Of a stretch of 50,915 nucleotides of DNA, positions 8,384 through 17,415 are shown one piece after another (positions within the stretch are counted from its first letter, which is position 1; the number at the start of each line of letters is the position of its first letter). The stretch is from Pirellulales bacterium (GTDB taxonomy: Bacteria; Planctomycetota; Planctomycetia; Pirellulales; JALHPA01), in the NCBI GenBank assembly GCA_033762255.1, contig JANRLT010000012.1, positions 1-50,915 of the forward strand. The letters run 5' to 3'. The notes below the pieces were generated by a model. It was given only the letters and a program-made list of their open reading frames with translations, had not been told where the DNA came from and searched no databases. A program made the position numbers and the translations under genes.

Positions 8384-11300
8384 TTAGGGGGGCAAAATTT
8401 TTACGGTGATCATCTGCTCCCCTTTCAGTTCCACGCCGTTCCAATTGAGCCGCATGAGGACCGGGAATTGGTGCTCTGCCGGTGGGGGGGCGTCCAGTGC
8501 TTCCAGGATCAGCTTTCCTTCATTTTGATCGCGGGGGATCACGACCTCCGCGTTCTTAAGTCCTTTTTTGTCAGCGTTTTCAATGCGAAAACGAATTTCC
8601 TCGTTAAACCCATAGAACCGCTCGGTTTTGATGGGAAGTTCCACCTTTTCCTTGGGTTTGAGCTCGATGGTGGTTTTTTCCAGCGTCCACTTAAAGGGAT
8701 ATTCGGCGATTTTGACCGTGACCGGTTGGCTATAGAGCACCACGGGCAAATTGCGGGGCTTGGCGGCATTGATTAATTGATCCGCCTGCGAGACTGTTGT
8801 ATTTTTGGCGTTCTCAATGATGGCCCGCCGCTGCTGGGTCTCGGTCACGGCTTTTTCCGCGTCCGCCTTGGCTGCCTCCATCGCAGGCTTTTTGGCTAAT
8901 TCGTCCTGATGGGCTTTTTCGGCGGTTTGTTTAGTTGTGGTGGCCTGCGTGAGTGCGGTTTCAGCCTCGGTCTTGGCCTTGGCAGCGTTTTCCTGATTTC
9001 CCTTAAGGCCGGCATCATCCGGCTTTTCACTGGCGGCCTTGGTCGCGGCCTCCAGCGCGGCATTGGCGGCGTTGAGTTTTTCCTGTGCCTGTTGCACGGC
9101 TTGATTGGCGTTATTGAGCGCGTCGCCGGTTTGGCGGATCATATTTTCAAGATTTTGCAGCGCCTGGTCGGCGGCGGGTTTGGCCTGCTGGGCCTGCTGA
9201 AATTTTTCATCCGCGACCTTAAACTCTTCCAATACAGCGGCTTTCCGTTTTTCGGCGGCTTCGGCTCCCGCGGGATTGCGGCGATAATCCTTCAGATTTG
9301 TGCCCAGTTGCAGGGCAAAAGTGTAAGTCCCCGGAACGGCGTTCTCGCGCACTTCCAGAAGGACTTTGCCTTCATTGCTGTCGCCGCCGATGTCCACGTC
9401 ATTCATGCGGATGCCTTTTGGCAACCCGCCCACATGCACTTTGACCCCTTCCTTGAACTCGCCCCGGCGGTTGAGCTTGATGGGTATTTCCATCCGGCCA
9501 GCGCGACTGGTTTCCACCAGCGCGCCCGGACCCACATCCGCCAATAAGGGTTGGCTTTCGCCGGGATTCACCGAGAGGACCAGATCGCCGGTCAAACGGC
9601 CCCGGCTACGGATTTGACTGCGATCCTGGGTGCCCCAGACCAAGGAGCCAACCGCAGCCGGATGTTCCACGGGTTTGTCGCCGATTTGTGCGCGACCAAC
9701 AATCTTGATTGGTCCAGTCCAGGGTTGCACATCGTCGGCGGATTTAAGGACCAGGTTGGCGACCTGGCAGTTTCCTCCCACGACAATTTCCGGGCAGGTG
9801 ACACCGGCGGGTAGTCCCTCGGCACTGATCCGAATATCCCCATAAAAGTCATCTTGCCGCAGCACATACAGGCGGATACCCTGGGTGCAGCCCTTGCCTA
9901 ACACCGGCGACCAAAGCGTCACCTGATTGGCGTTTTGCTGATTACGGGGGGGTTCGGCCACGGCCAGCAAGCGAAAGTCGGGCGTGGCGGGCCGGACGAT
10001 CAGGCGGTACTGCAACTGCGGATTGCCGCGCGATTGATAATACAAGTCCCGCACCAGGATGCGATACGCGCCGGTCTCGGGCACGGTCAGCTTATACACG
10101 GTATCGCTGGACGAAAAATCAAAGTTGATCAATTCGCGGATTTCAGGTTCCAATTTGCGGGGATCATCCAAATCGACCAAATCCTGGACACTTTCTTGGC
10201 CTTGTTCATTTTTTGTGACCCGTTGCACCAGCAAATAGGGATCGGTCGATTGGCCCAGCCGCTCTGAAATCACCTCAATCCACCAGGTTTCTCCCTTGTT
10301 GGCGTTAAAGGTAAAGTAATCTTGATCACCCCGGGCCTGAAATTGCCCCGCAATTTCGCCGGGCACGGCGATCGTCTGCGCGGTGGCGGCATCGTTGTTG
10401 GGTTCGGTCTCGAGGGAAACGGGGACTTGGGCGAAAAAGATTTGCACGCCGTTGGCCTGTCCATTGGCCAGGTTGGCGCGGTAGAGATGGCTGTCCAACC
10501 CGGCGTCCTGCGGTTCGAGTAAGAGTTCTTGATGAGCGGTGGAAGGGGCCGGCGCGGGGGGGAGCGTGATTTCTTGCTCAATCTGATCAAGGATCGCGCC
10601 ATCGATCGCTTTGACCGCGCTTTTGGTTCCTCCGGCCAAATTTCGGCCGTACAGAGTGTATTTGGCCGTGCTCCCCGCCAATCCGCTATTAGGCACGATA
10701 AATTCCACCCGCGGCGCGGTGCTGACATTGAGGCGATAAACGTGATTTTCGCCCCCGCGAAACAAAAAGTCATATAGTTCCAGGGTGTAAACGCCATCGG
10801 CGGGAGCCGTAAAGTCTAGCAGCGGATCGCGGCGCAAAGCGTCATTGGAACGGGCGACTTCGGTACCGGCCTCATTCGTCAGGGCCAAGGTGGCATCCAG
10901 GGCCGAATCCGCCCGATAGGCCAAGCATTCAATGAGTACCCGTTGTCCCGCGGCTAGCTTGAACTTAAAAAAGTCGGACCGCTCTTGTTCGACCTTGCCA
11001 TTGATGATGGTATTGAGCGGAATTTCCTGGGCTTGGTCCCGCTTATCGTTGGGTTCCACTTCGGCCGCCTCGGGATGCGTCTCAACCACGAATGTCCGCG
11101 GGTTAGACAGGCCAAATACCCCTTTGGCCCGCACTTCATGATATCCACGGGGAACATCCGGGGCGATTTTTACCACAAACTGTTTTTCCACGGGGGCGGG
11201 GGGCTTGTCCAAATAAGGAGAAGCCATTTTTTGCGTCGCGGTTATCCCCGGATGGCTAAAATGCAATTCATGGACGTCATCCAGATCCACTCCCGCGATG

Positions 11301-11527
11301 AGCACCTCAAACTCGCTCCCGGCCTTGCCGCCAAAGGGGGCGAGTGACGTCAATTGCGTGGTAAAGTACTGCCCCCAAAGCTGCATCGGGCATGTGAGCG
11401 CAAAAAACATTAACCAACCTAGGCTCAACGCGGCCCGTGGAGGATAAAAGCGCGGGGCTCGGGGTGCAAATTGTAAAATATTGGGCATTGTTAAATACAG
11501 GCGCAGCAGTTGGGCAAGTCGGATCAT
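8384..11527 (-). CDS. PPC-domain exported protein with C-terminal coiled coil
   Basis: A 1047-residue protein. The ATG at 11527 is fixed by AGGAGG seven bases upstream. A hydrophobic segment at about 33-52 is the export signal. Two bacterial pre-peptidase C-terminal (PPC) domains are seen, each starting with an EPN motif (E158-P-N, AEVEPNDKRDQAQEI; and ETEPNNDAATAQTI near 375) and containing the 'DxFxFxLxAGQ..LIE' / 'QDYFTFNANKGETWWIE' strands. Further beta-rich repeats follow, then about 140 residues of coiled coil near 770-910 and a last beta domain. It lies 62 bases upstream of the WD40 protein, which has a very similar coiled coil, so the two may bind each other at the cell surface or in the periplasm. 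Confidence 0.88.
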   Translation of the reverse strand: MIRLAQLLRLYLTMPNILQFAPRAPRFYPPRAALSLGWLMFFALTCPMQLWGQYFTTQLTSLAPFGGKAGSEFEVLIAGVDLDDVHELHFSHPGITATQKMASPYLDKPPAPVEKQFVVKIAPDVPRGYHEVRAKGVFGLSNPRTFVVETHPEAAEVEPNDKRDQAQEIPLNTIINGKVEQERSDFFKFKLAAGQRVLIECLAYRADSALDATLALTNEAGTEVARSNDALRRDPLLDFTAPADGVYTLELYDFLFRGGENHVYRLNVSTAPRVEFIVPNSGLAGSTAKYTLYGRNLAGGTKSAVKAIDGAILDQIEQEITLPPAPAPSTAHQELLLEPQDAGLDSHLYRANLANGQANGVQIFFAQVPVSLETEPNNDAATAQTIAVPGEIAGQFQARGDQDYFTFNANKGETWWIEVISERLGQSTDPYLLVQRVTKNEQGQESVQDLVDLDDPRKLEPEIRELINFDFSSSDTVYKLTVPETGAYRILVRDLYYQSRGNPQLQYRLIVRPATPDFRLLAVAEPPRNQQNANQVTLWSPVLGKGCTQGIRLYVLRQDDFYGDIRISAEGLPAGVTCPEIVVGGNCQVANLVLKSADDVQPWTGPIKIVGRAQIGDKPVEHPAAVGSLVWGTQDRSQIRSRGRLTGDLVLSVNPGESQPLLADVGPGALVETSRAGRMEIPIKLNRRGEFKEGVKVHVGGLPKGIRMNDVDIGGDSNEGKVLLEVRENAVPGTYTFALQLGTNLKDYRRNPAGAEAAEKRKAAVLEEFKVADEKFQQAQQAKPAADQALQNLENMIRQTGDALNNANQAVQQAQEKLNAANAALEAATKAASEKPDDAGLKGNQENAAKAKTEAETALTQATTTKQTAEKAHQDELAKKPAMEAAKADAEKAVTETQQRRAIIENAKNTTVSQADQLINAAKPRNLPVVLYSQPVTVKIAEYPFKWTLEKTTIELKPKEKVELPIKTERFYGFNEEIRFRIENADKKGLKNAEVVIPRDQNEGKLILEALDAPPPAEHQFPVLMRLNWNGVELKGEQMITVKILPP

Positions 11528-11696
11528 CGCGTTACCTCCTGTCGTTCAGGGTCGGGCGGATGGAACGAGTGGGGCAATGTCGTGGCGGGAGCCGCGAGTA
11601 CGTAACGCGGCTGGTAAATATGGCAGAGTCGCCGGGAATACGGCAGTTGTGCACCACCGTATTCCACTAGGCTCACATTCCCGGCGAAGGGAAGGA

Positions 11697-14222
11697 TTAG
11701 TGATTGAACAAAAACTCTTTGGTGTTAAGCACCACCCAGATCAAATCCTCGAAAGCGATCTTGTCGTTTTTGATTTTTTCCAAATGTGCTTTGGCAATGG
11801 AGAGTTCTTGCGAATTCGGTTTGCGGGCCAGGGCGGCTAAATACAGCTGATCCAGCTTTTGTTCAGGGGAAAGTGTTTTATCTTCAGCAAGTTTATTGGC
11901 CCGGCCGTTTGCATTGCTCAGTTTGGCCTGGATTTCCCCGGAATTTAGCAAGTGCAGGCTTTGTGCCAGATTGGCGTCGTTGGTCCGTTCGCACTCGCAG
12001 GCACTAGCGCCGTCGGGCTTGCCAAAGACCTGCAAAAAGTATGAATTCACCCCGGTATCCGGTAATTGCGTCGCGCGGATTCCCTCGGGCAAACCGCCAA
12101 ATTTCGTAGGAGAAGCCGTGACAGTGTCGATGGAATCCAGCAGCACCTCGGCATTCAGCCGCTTGGGATAGTACCGGGCAAAGCTTTGCTTGTCAGCGCC
12201 GTTCCATTCGTTAGGCTCGGAGCTGAGTTGGTAGGTATTCGACAGGCAAATCGTCCGAATCAGATCCTTGAGGTTGAAGCCGCTTTTAATAAAGTGCTGC
12301 GCGAGCGCCTCGAGCAATTCGGGATTGCTGGGAGGATTGGTCACCCGCATGTCATCCTCGGGATCGACCAAACCGCGGCTAAAAAAGTGCTTCCAATAGC
12401 GATTGACCAGCGCCGGGGCAAAGAACTTGTTGTCCGGCGCGGCCATCCAATCGACAAGGGCGTGGCGCGGGTCCTGTTCAACGGTCAGGTCCATCGGGGC
12501 CGCGTCCAGTCCCGCGGGCTTGACCGCCGCGCCGGTCTTGGTGTTGGTTGATTGCGCCAGTCCGCGCTGGTGAAATATCTTATCTTCCCCTTGAACCGCC
12601 CCGGGCTTGCGTCCCACCCGGCTAAAAAACGCGTTCAAACTAAAGTAGTCCTGTTGGCTCCACTTTTCAAAGGGATGATGGTGGCAATGGGCGCATTGAA
12701 TGCGCATGCCTAAGAACAGTTGCGCTGTGTCTTCTTGTTGTTGAATCGAGTCCTTGACCTCGCGGTACCATACCACCGGGGGATGATCGGTCGCATCGCC
12801 GCTGGCGGCGATGATCTCTCGCACGAACTGATCATAGGGCTTGTTCTCGTTCAGGCTTTGGCGAATCCAGGCATAAAACAGGTATGTCCCCCGTGTCTGC
12901 GATTCTTGCCGCTTCTTGTTGCGCAGGACCGCGCTCCATTTATTGGCAAAGAAATCCGCGTAGTCGCTGCTGGCCAACAGACGGTCAACCAGCTTCTCGC
13001 GCTTGGCCGGGTCGGCATCGGCGATAAAAGCCTCGGTTTCGGCAATGCTGGGTAAGCGGCCCGTGATATCGATCGAGACTCGGCGGATAAACGTGTTATC
13101 GTCGCAAATCTTGGACGGCGGAATGCCTAGTTGCTTCCACTGCGCGGCAACCAAATCGTCAATGAAATTCTTACTGGGGGGTAAATTCTCAACCGGTGCG
13201 CCCAGCGGAATCATCGCCCGAAACACCGCCACTTGTCCCTGAAAGCGGGCCATGATCGCCACCGCGCCGGTCAGATCGTTCGTTTTTACCAGCCCCAACG
13301 GTGTGCAACTGGCCATTTCGGGATCGTTGGCGTCAAACTGCGCCAGATTTGTCACGTCCTTGGTCGTGCCATCGGTGTAGTGGGCCGTTACGGTGATTTG
13401 CTGTTCGGCCTGGGGGCCAAGAGTACGGCTGGCGGGCGTGACTTGAATTTTTGCCACGGTGGGATCCTCAGGCTTGCCATATGGCATTCCCTGGTCGATC
13501 CAACGCTTGAGTACGCGATATCCGGGGCTACCCTGTTCGATGCGCGCTCCCCCGCCATGCGGCGCTGCGCCAATCGCCTTTAGTAGTAACAGGCTCCGCT
13601 CGGGCGCGGCGGGAAAGATTCGCCGCCCACGCGCTTCCTTAACCAAATGCTCAAAATCTTCGCGTGGTTCAAAGCCCAGCAAAGAGAGTTTAAAGCCGTT
13701 TTGGCCGCTGGCCTTGCCATGACAGCCGCCGCTGTTGCAAGAATACTTGGTAAAAACTGGAACAACCTCGTTGGCAAAGTTGACCGGCACATCCTGAACC
13801 AAGTTTTTAACTTCTACCCGCGTGGTGGCTGTTTTGCCACTGGCGTGCTGGATTTTGATCGTGGCTTGACCTTCTTTGGCCGGCATGACCAACCCCGTGG
13901 AGTCGATTGTGACCACATCGGCCGGCTCGGCTGAATAAGCCACCTGACGACTAAAGTCGCGAAGTTGGCCGGAGCTATAATGCCCCGTCACCACTAGTTG
14001 CTGCCGCGAATCCCGCCCCGCCAGGGTAAAAGAGTCCGCGCTAGGCAGGCCAAATTCCACCGTGATTTGTTGTAATTCGCCGGGATCCCCTAGTCCCGGC
14101 GCGGTCCGCACAGGGGGGACTGGATCTTCCGCCCTCAGTAGGTCGGTATCATGAACGGCAAATGACATTGCTATTGCCAAAAATAGCAAACCGCTTGGCA
14201 ACATCCTGAATCCTGAAAGCAT
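11697..14222 (-). CDS. DUF1549/DUF1553 (PSD1-type) planctomycete cytochrome-associated protein
   Basis: An 841-residue exported protein. GGAGG seven bases before the ATG at 14222 sets the start; a GTG five codons earlier lies on the Shine-Dalgarno itself. After the signal peptide come a BIG2-like domain (QLVVTGHYSSGQLRDFSRQVAYS), a cytochrome-like segment with C162-x4-C167-H (CNSGGCHG, the form usual in this family), a second BIG2-like domain (ITVTAHYTDGTTKDVTN), the DUF1549 region (FIDDLVAAQWKQLGIPPS...FIRRVSIDITGRLPS) with CAHCHHHPFEKW, and the DUF1553 region (RHALVDWMAAPDNKFFAPALVNRYWKHFF). It is the first gene of the three-gene set running to 5379. Function is inferred only from the family: redox or degradative work outside the cytoplasm. 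Confidence 0.92.
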   Translation of the reverse strand: MLSGFRMLPSGLLFLAIAMSFAVHDTDLLRAEDPVPPVRTAPGLGDPGELQQITVEFGLPSADSFTLAGRDSRQQLVVTGHYSSGQLRDFSRQVAYSAEPADVVTIDSTGLVMPAKEGQATIKIQHASGKTATTRVEVKNLVQDVPVNFANEVVPVFTKYSCNSGGCHGKASGQNGFKLSLLGFEPREDFEHLVKEARGRRIFPAAPERSLLLLKAIGAAPHGGGARIEQGSPGYRVLKRWIDQGMPYGKPEDPTVAKIQVTPASRTLGPQAEQQITVTAHYTDGTTKDVTNLAQFDANDPEMASCTPLGLVKTNDLTGAVAIMARFQGQVAVFRAMIPLGAPVENLPPSKNFIDDLVAAQWKQLGIPPSKICDDNTFIRRVSIDITGRLPSIAETEAFIADADPAKREKLVDRLLASSDYADFFANKWSAVLRNKKRQESQTRGTYLFYAWIRQSLNENKPYDQFVREIIAASGDATDHPPVVWYREVKDSIQQQEDTAQLFLGMRIQCAHCHHHPFEKWSQQDYFSLNAFFSRVGRKPGAVQGEDKIFHQRGLAQSTNTKTGAAVKPAGLDAAPMDLTVEQDPRHALVDWMAAPDNKFFAPALVNRYWKHFFSRGLVDPEDDMRVTNPPSNPELLEALAQHFIKSGFNLKDLIRTICLSNTYQLSSEPNEWNGADKQSFARYYPKRLNAEVLLDSIDTVTASPTKFGGLPEGIRATQLPDTGVNSYFLQVFGKPDGASACECERTNDANLAQSLHLLNSGEIQAKLSNANGRANKLAEDKTLSPEQKLDQLYLAALARKPNSQELSIAKAHLEKIKNDKIAFEDLIWVVLNTKEFLFNH

Positions 14223-14775
14223 GGTCATTCCTCCCACGTATCAGTTAGAACACGAATCAATCTGTTTTTTACGGATATAACCCCGGCGACAGTTCTGGAA
14301 AAACTCGCGCGGGACGTTATACAATCTGGTAGGCAACTATCTGGCGGGCAGACATATTCCGGCGGGTAGGAAAAATTGCACCAGGGGCTTTTCAACTTAC
14401 AACAGCCAGTTGCTCAGCCATCCCGGCGACAATTTTTCCAATTCCTGCATTATTTCTGCTGCGTAACAAACTTGCAAGCAAATTTTATCTTTGCCAGCAG
14501 TTAACCAAGTCTGAAAATGACGATCCAAAAATTAATTTCCCCCTCTTTACGGCAAGGGAGACTCATCAACAGAGCGATTTTATGTTGAAATATGTCACGA
14601 TAGCCAAAAAGGTTACGAAAATCAGAAGGTTACTTTTAATCTAATCGCTTATGCTGAATAGGTTTGCGGTCATTTTTTACCTGCGATTAATTCCAGCCCC
14701 TTGCATTACACTTATACGAATTGCCACCAATACACTGGGATTTTTCCTTTGTTGCTACAAAAGAGCTTGTGACTT
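14223..14775. other. Divergent intergenic region
   Basis: A 553-base AT-richer gap between the DUF1549/DUF1553 gene and aat, presumably holding both promoters. I see no hairpin repeat of the kinds found elsewhere in the window, no RNA gene and no convincing small gene. Open frames here on the plus strand merge out of frame into aat and look spurious. Confidence 0.35.
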
Positions 14776-15450
14776 ATGGCCACGACCGCTCCTTCCCGCT
14801 TTTTTCCTCCTGCCGATTGGGCCGATCCGCAAGGTTTGGTCTTTATTGGCGGAAAGCTCACTCCCACCTGGCTTCTCGATGCGTATCGGCATGGCATTTT
14901 TCCCTGGCCGCTATTGCCGGATCACGCCGAAATGTTGTGGTGGTCCCCCGATCCGCGGGCGATCTTTGAATTTGACAGCTTTTATGTTTCCCGGCGATTG
15001 GCCCGCACGGTGCGCAGTGGCAAGTTTACCGTGACCAGCGATCAGGCCTTTGCCCAGGTGCTGCATGGTTGCGCCACCGCGCAGGACCGGACGGGAGAGA
15101 CCTGGTTGACGGCGGAACTGCAAGCGGCCTACGGAGAACTGCATCAGTTGGGCCATGCGCACAGCGTGGAGGTCTGGCATGCGGGAGAACTGGCGGGGGG
15201 GACTTACGGCGTATCCGTGGGCGGGTTATTTGCCGCGGAATCGATGTTTCATTATATGACGGACGCTTCGAAGGTGGCGCTGGCGGTATTATTGCCACAT
15301 CTTAGGCGGCAAGGGTATCAGTTAGTCGATATCCAGCAACTGACGAACCACACGGCTAGCCTGGGGGCCATTGAGATCCCCCGCCGGGAATACCTGCGGC
15401 GGTTGAACCAGGCGCTGCGCGTGCCAGCGCGGTTTGGGAGTCTGGGGTGA
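14776..15450 (+). CDS. aat: Leucyl/phenylalanyl-tRNA--protein transferase
   Basis: A 224-residue cytoplasmic enzyme that moves Leu or Phe from aminoacyl-tRNA to the N-terminus of proteins starting with Arg or Lys, marking them for the N-end-rule (ClpS/ClpAP) pathway. Family blocks are all present: FPPADWADPQGLVFIGG, AYRHGIFPW, LWWSPDPRAIFE, FAQVLHGCA, TWLTAELQAAYGELHQLG, AHSVEVWHAGELAGGTYGVSVGGLFAAESMF and LVDIQQLTNHTASLGA. The length is normal. The ATG at 14776 precedes the first conserved block by about ten residues. It stands alone and converges on the DUF2243 gene. Confidence 0.95.
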   Translation: MATTAPSRFFPPADWADPQGLVFIGGKLTPTWLLDAYRHGIFPWPLLPDHAEMLWWSPDPRAIFEFDSFYVSRRLARTVRSGKFTVTSDQAFAQVLHGCATAQDRTGETWLTAELQAAYGELHQLGHAHSVEVWHAGELAGGTYGVSVGGLFAAESMFHYMTDASKVALAVLLPHLRRQGYQLVDIQQLTNHTASLGAIEIPRREYLRRLNQALRVPARFGSLG

Positions 15451-15753
15451 GGGGGGAGTTTGGAGTTTGGAGGATGGAGCTTGGAGGATGGAGTTTGGAG
15501 AGGCGAGAGTCGCGGGGTGCCTCAGCCCGCAGCGTTAGCAAGGGATCAGGGAACATGCGGCGAGGGACGCGAACAACAAAGCCGCCGATGGTATCGGCGG
15601 GATACTGTGGCAAAGCGAGGGTAGAAATTGGTGACTCCACACAACTTTCGCTCAACCCAGGGCGAATGGAGTCATGATACAAATTTCGGCACGTCCCTAA
15701 ATCTTTAGAAACCATACCCCTGCACACATTCCTTTACCAAATGCTCAATTAAC
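15451..15753. other. Repeat-bearing convergent intergenic region
   Basis: A 303-base gap between two converging genes. It starts with a purine-rich run of GGAG/TTGGAG steps (15450-15510), continues with an inverted CCGCCGAT composite (15521-15600) and ends in plain AT-rich sequence. No gene is seen. Confidence 0.5.
15521..15600. repeat. CCGCCGAT-hairpin composite repeat (inverted copy)
   Basis: Read on the minus strand: hairpin CCGCCGAT-ACC-ATCGGCGG (15600-15582), CTTTGTTGT, about 35 bases, then CCCTTGCTAACGCTGCGGGC and CTGAG. Same halves and order as at 5290-5350, with a longer spacer. Confidence 0.7.
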
Positions 15754-16251
15754 TTATCGGGCTACTTGATCCCCCCGGGCCGCGTGAATCAGTCCCCAAC
15801 CGATTAAGATCAATATAACACCCGACGTCAAAAATGCCAAATCCCACAGCAAGTGGCCATCGGTCTCGGTGACGTGATGAATGTGTAACAGATGATGATC
15901 GATGATTCCTTCCACCAGATTGAATAGCCCCCAGCCGCAAAGTAAAGAGCCAACCAGCGTTGTGGTGGATAAGGGAACTTTTTTTAGCCGCACGGCCTGC
16001 CACAAGAGCGCCACGCCCAGCACGGTCATCAGCCAGGTAAACGCATGAAATAGGCCGTCCCAGAACATGTTGATTTCGATGTTGGCGATCGCCGTCTGGG
16101 GATCAACGCCAATTTTAGGATATTTGGCCGAAAGCATCTGATGCACCTGCAGTATCTGGTGAAACAGTATGCCGTCCACAAAGCCCCCCAGGCCTATGCC
16201 CAACACTATTCCGGCGGTGATCAGCGGTTGACGAAGGGGGTTACTGGTCAT
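15754..16251 (-). CDS. DUF2243 family integral membrane protein
   Basis: A 165-residue protein with four predicted membrane helices and the DUF2243 pattern GIGLGGFVDGILFHQILQVHQMLS near the N-terminus and CGWGLFNLVEGIIDHHLLHIHHV in the third helix region. The conserved His and Asp residues beside the helices suggest metal or heme binding, but no function is established for the family. Its ATG overlaps the last 11 bases of the small CPLC protein upstream, so the two are translationally coupled. Confidence 0.88.
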   Translation of the reverse strand: MTSNPLRQPLITAGIVLGIGLGGFVDGILFHQILQVHQMLSAKYPKIGVDPQTAIANIEINMFWDGLFHAFTWLMTVLGVALLWQAVRLKKVPLSTTTLVGSLLCGWGLFNLVEGIIDHHLLHIHHVTETDGHLLWDLAFLTSGVILILIGWGLIHAARGDQVAR

Positions 16252-16540
16252 GATAAGCGCGGGAAAGTGGCTGTGCGGAAGCCAGGGAATGACCCCTGGG
16301 TGCTGTTAGGTGCCGCTGGCTTGGGAGGGATTTATCCGGTAGAGAGCCATAACGGTGGATCGCCAGGACGATTCCCGCCAGGACAAGAAACGGTAATAGT
16401 GTCACGAGCAGGTGGGGCCAAAAATTGTCGCCAAAGAGTTCCGCGCGCACGTGGGCTCCTGTGGCGGAATCACACAAGGGGCACGCCCCTAGATTCGCGG
16501 CATAAAGCAATAGGGTCAATGTCAGGGTGACTCGCAACAT
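16241..16540 (-). CDS. Small CPLC-motif membrane protein next to DUF2243
   Basis: A 99-residue protein starting MLRVTLTLTLLLYAANLGA at 16540, where GAGGAA lies just upstream; a longer frame to 16576 lacks this. The signal-like helix is followed at once by CPLCDSATGAHVRAELFGDN and a second helix (LLVTLLPFLVLAGIVLAIH). The CxxC pair on the outer face could bind a metal or be redox-active. I recognise no named family. The 11-base overlap with the DUF2243 gene points to a joint membrane complex. Confidence 0.65.
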   Translation of the reverse strand: MLRVTLTLTLLLYAANLGACPLCDSATGAHVRAELFGDNFWPHLLVTLLPFLVLAGIVLAIHRYGSLPDKSLPSQRHLTAPRGHSLASAQPLSRAYHDQ

Positions 16541-16619
16541 GCTTTCCTCGCGTGCAGGATTTTCGGCCTGCTTCAAGAGGGAGCAATTTACACGCCAAAA
16601 GCGAACAAAATAATAGCAA

Positions 16620-16638
16620 GACTCAAAAATATTGAGTC
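16620..16638. other. Small hairpin between genes
   Basis: GACTCAA, loop AAATA, TTGAGTC: a 7-base perfect stem 11 bases after the stop of the 185-residue membrane protein. Only a weak T-rich tail follows on the minus strand, so a terminator role is possible but weak. Confidence 0.35.
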
Positions 16639-16648
16639 GCAGGGAGGG

Positions 16649-17206
16649 TTAAGCTGGAAACGAAAAGTCACGCATGGACCAAGTCTGCGCTAGCCGCTGA
16701 ATGTGGTCGCGCATCACTTTACGTTGGTGAAAATAATTCCAGGCGAGTTTGATGGGGACAAAAATCAAGAAGGGAATGAGCAGACTCGACAGCAGCAAGA
16801 TCGCATAGAGTTCGTAGTTGGGCCTGAGATTCTGGAATTCGGAAACTCGCAGATTCAGGTATTTCCCGCGGGCGGTCCGGACAGCATCCTCCGGCAGGTC
16901 CAAGAGGCGTCGCTCAAACTCCTTGAACTGCGTCTCCAGGGAGGCGGAGCTGGGGGCCTGCTGATTCGTGGTTGCGTGTAACAAGCCGCGCCAGTTGCCC
17001 GTGCGGCCCTGGTGTAGCCCCGCCAAGGCACCGATCAGCAAACCTAAAGGGGCAGTGATAATTGTCAAGATAGCAAAGGGAGTGCCAATACCGTTCGCGT
17101 CCCTGCTGGCCAGGACTATTAATAAGCAGATCGCCGCAGGCACGAGGATCCCTAGCGCGCAGCCACCTATAGCGCCGATAAGTGTCCATCCGATGTACCG
17201 TAGCAT
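16649..17206 (-). CDS. Membrane protein of unknown function
   Basis: A 185-residue protein. Two N-terminal membrane helices (IGWTLIGAIGGCALGILVPAAICLLIVLA; FAILTIITAPLGLLIGALAGL) are followed by a soluble stretch of about 60 residues containing FKEFERRLLDLPEDAVRTARGKYLNLRVSEF, then a third helix (LYAILLLSSLLIPFLIFVPIKLAW) and a basic tail. No family recognised. It is in line with the CPLC and DUF2243 genes but separated by 108 bases with a hairpin. Confidence 0.6.
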   Translation of the reverse strand: MLRYIGWTLIGAIGGCALGILVPAAICLLIVLASRDANGIGTPFAILTIITAPLGLLIGALAGLHQGRTGNWRGLLHATTNQQAPSSASLETQFKEFERRLLDLPEDAVRTARGKYLNLRVSEFQNLRPNYELYAILLLSSLLIPFLIFVPIKLAWNYFHQRKVMRDHIQRLAQTWSMRDFSFPA

Positions 17207-17349
17207 TTTTTTGACGAGTGCCGTGTCAAGGTTAAGGATTGGAGTTATAGGCGGATCAGCCGCTGGTCGCTAGCCCACGGTCTTTGCCGCTCTGACCGGG
17301 GGCTAGCGTCTTACGGATTCATCCGAAAACGACTGGTTGACAGAGCAGC

Positions 17350-17411
17350 GTAGGGCAGAACGTGTTTTGTAGATCTTAGCTAAGTTGTGTCGGATCATGA
17401 TCCAGCTCACG
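17350..17411. repeat. Degenerate copy of the A+B REP composite
   Basis: GTAGGGCAGAACGTGTTTTG, a short spacer, then TGTCGGATCATGATCC and CTCAC. This is a decayed version of the composite seen intact at 18451-18544 and 20218-20308; the spacer here is shorter. Confidence 0.55.
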
Positions 17412-17415
17412 GAAC

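Noticed and set aside
14223-14775. A tRNA or small RNA in the gap upstream of aat
   Set aside because: I looked for cloverleaf stems and a T-loop and found none; only AT-rich sequence is visible.
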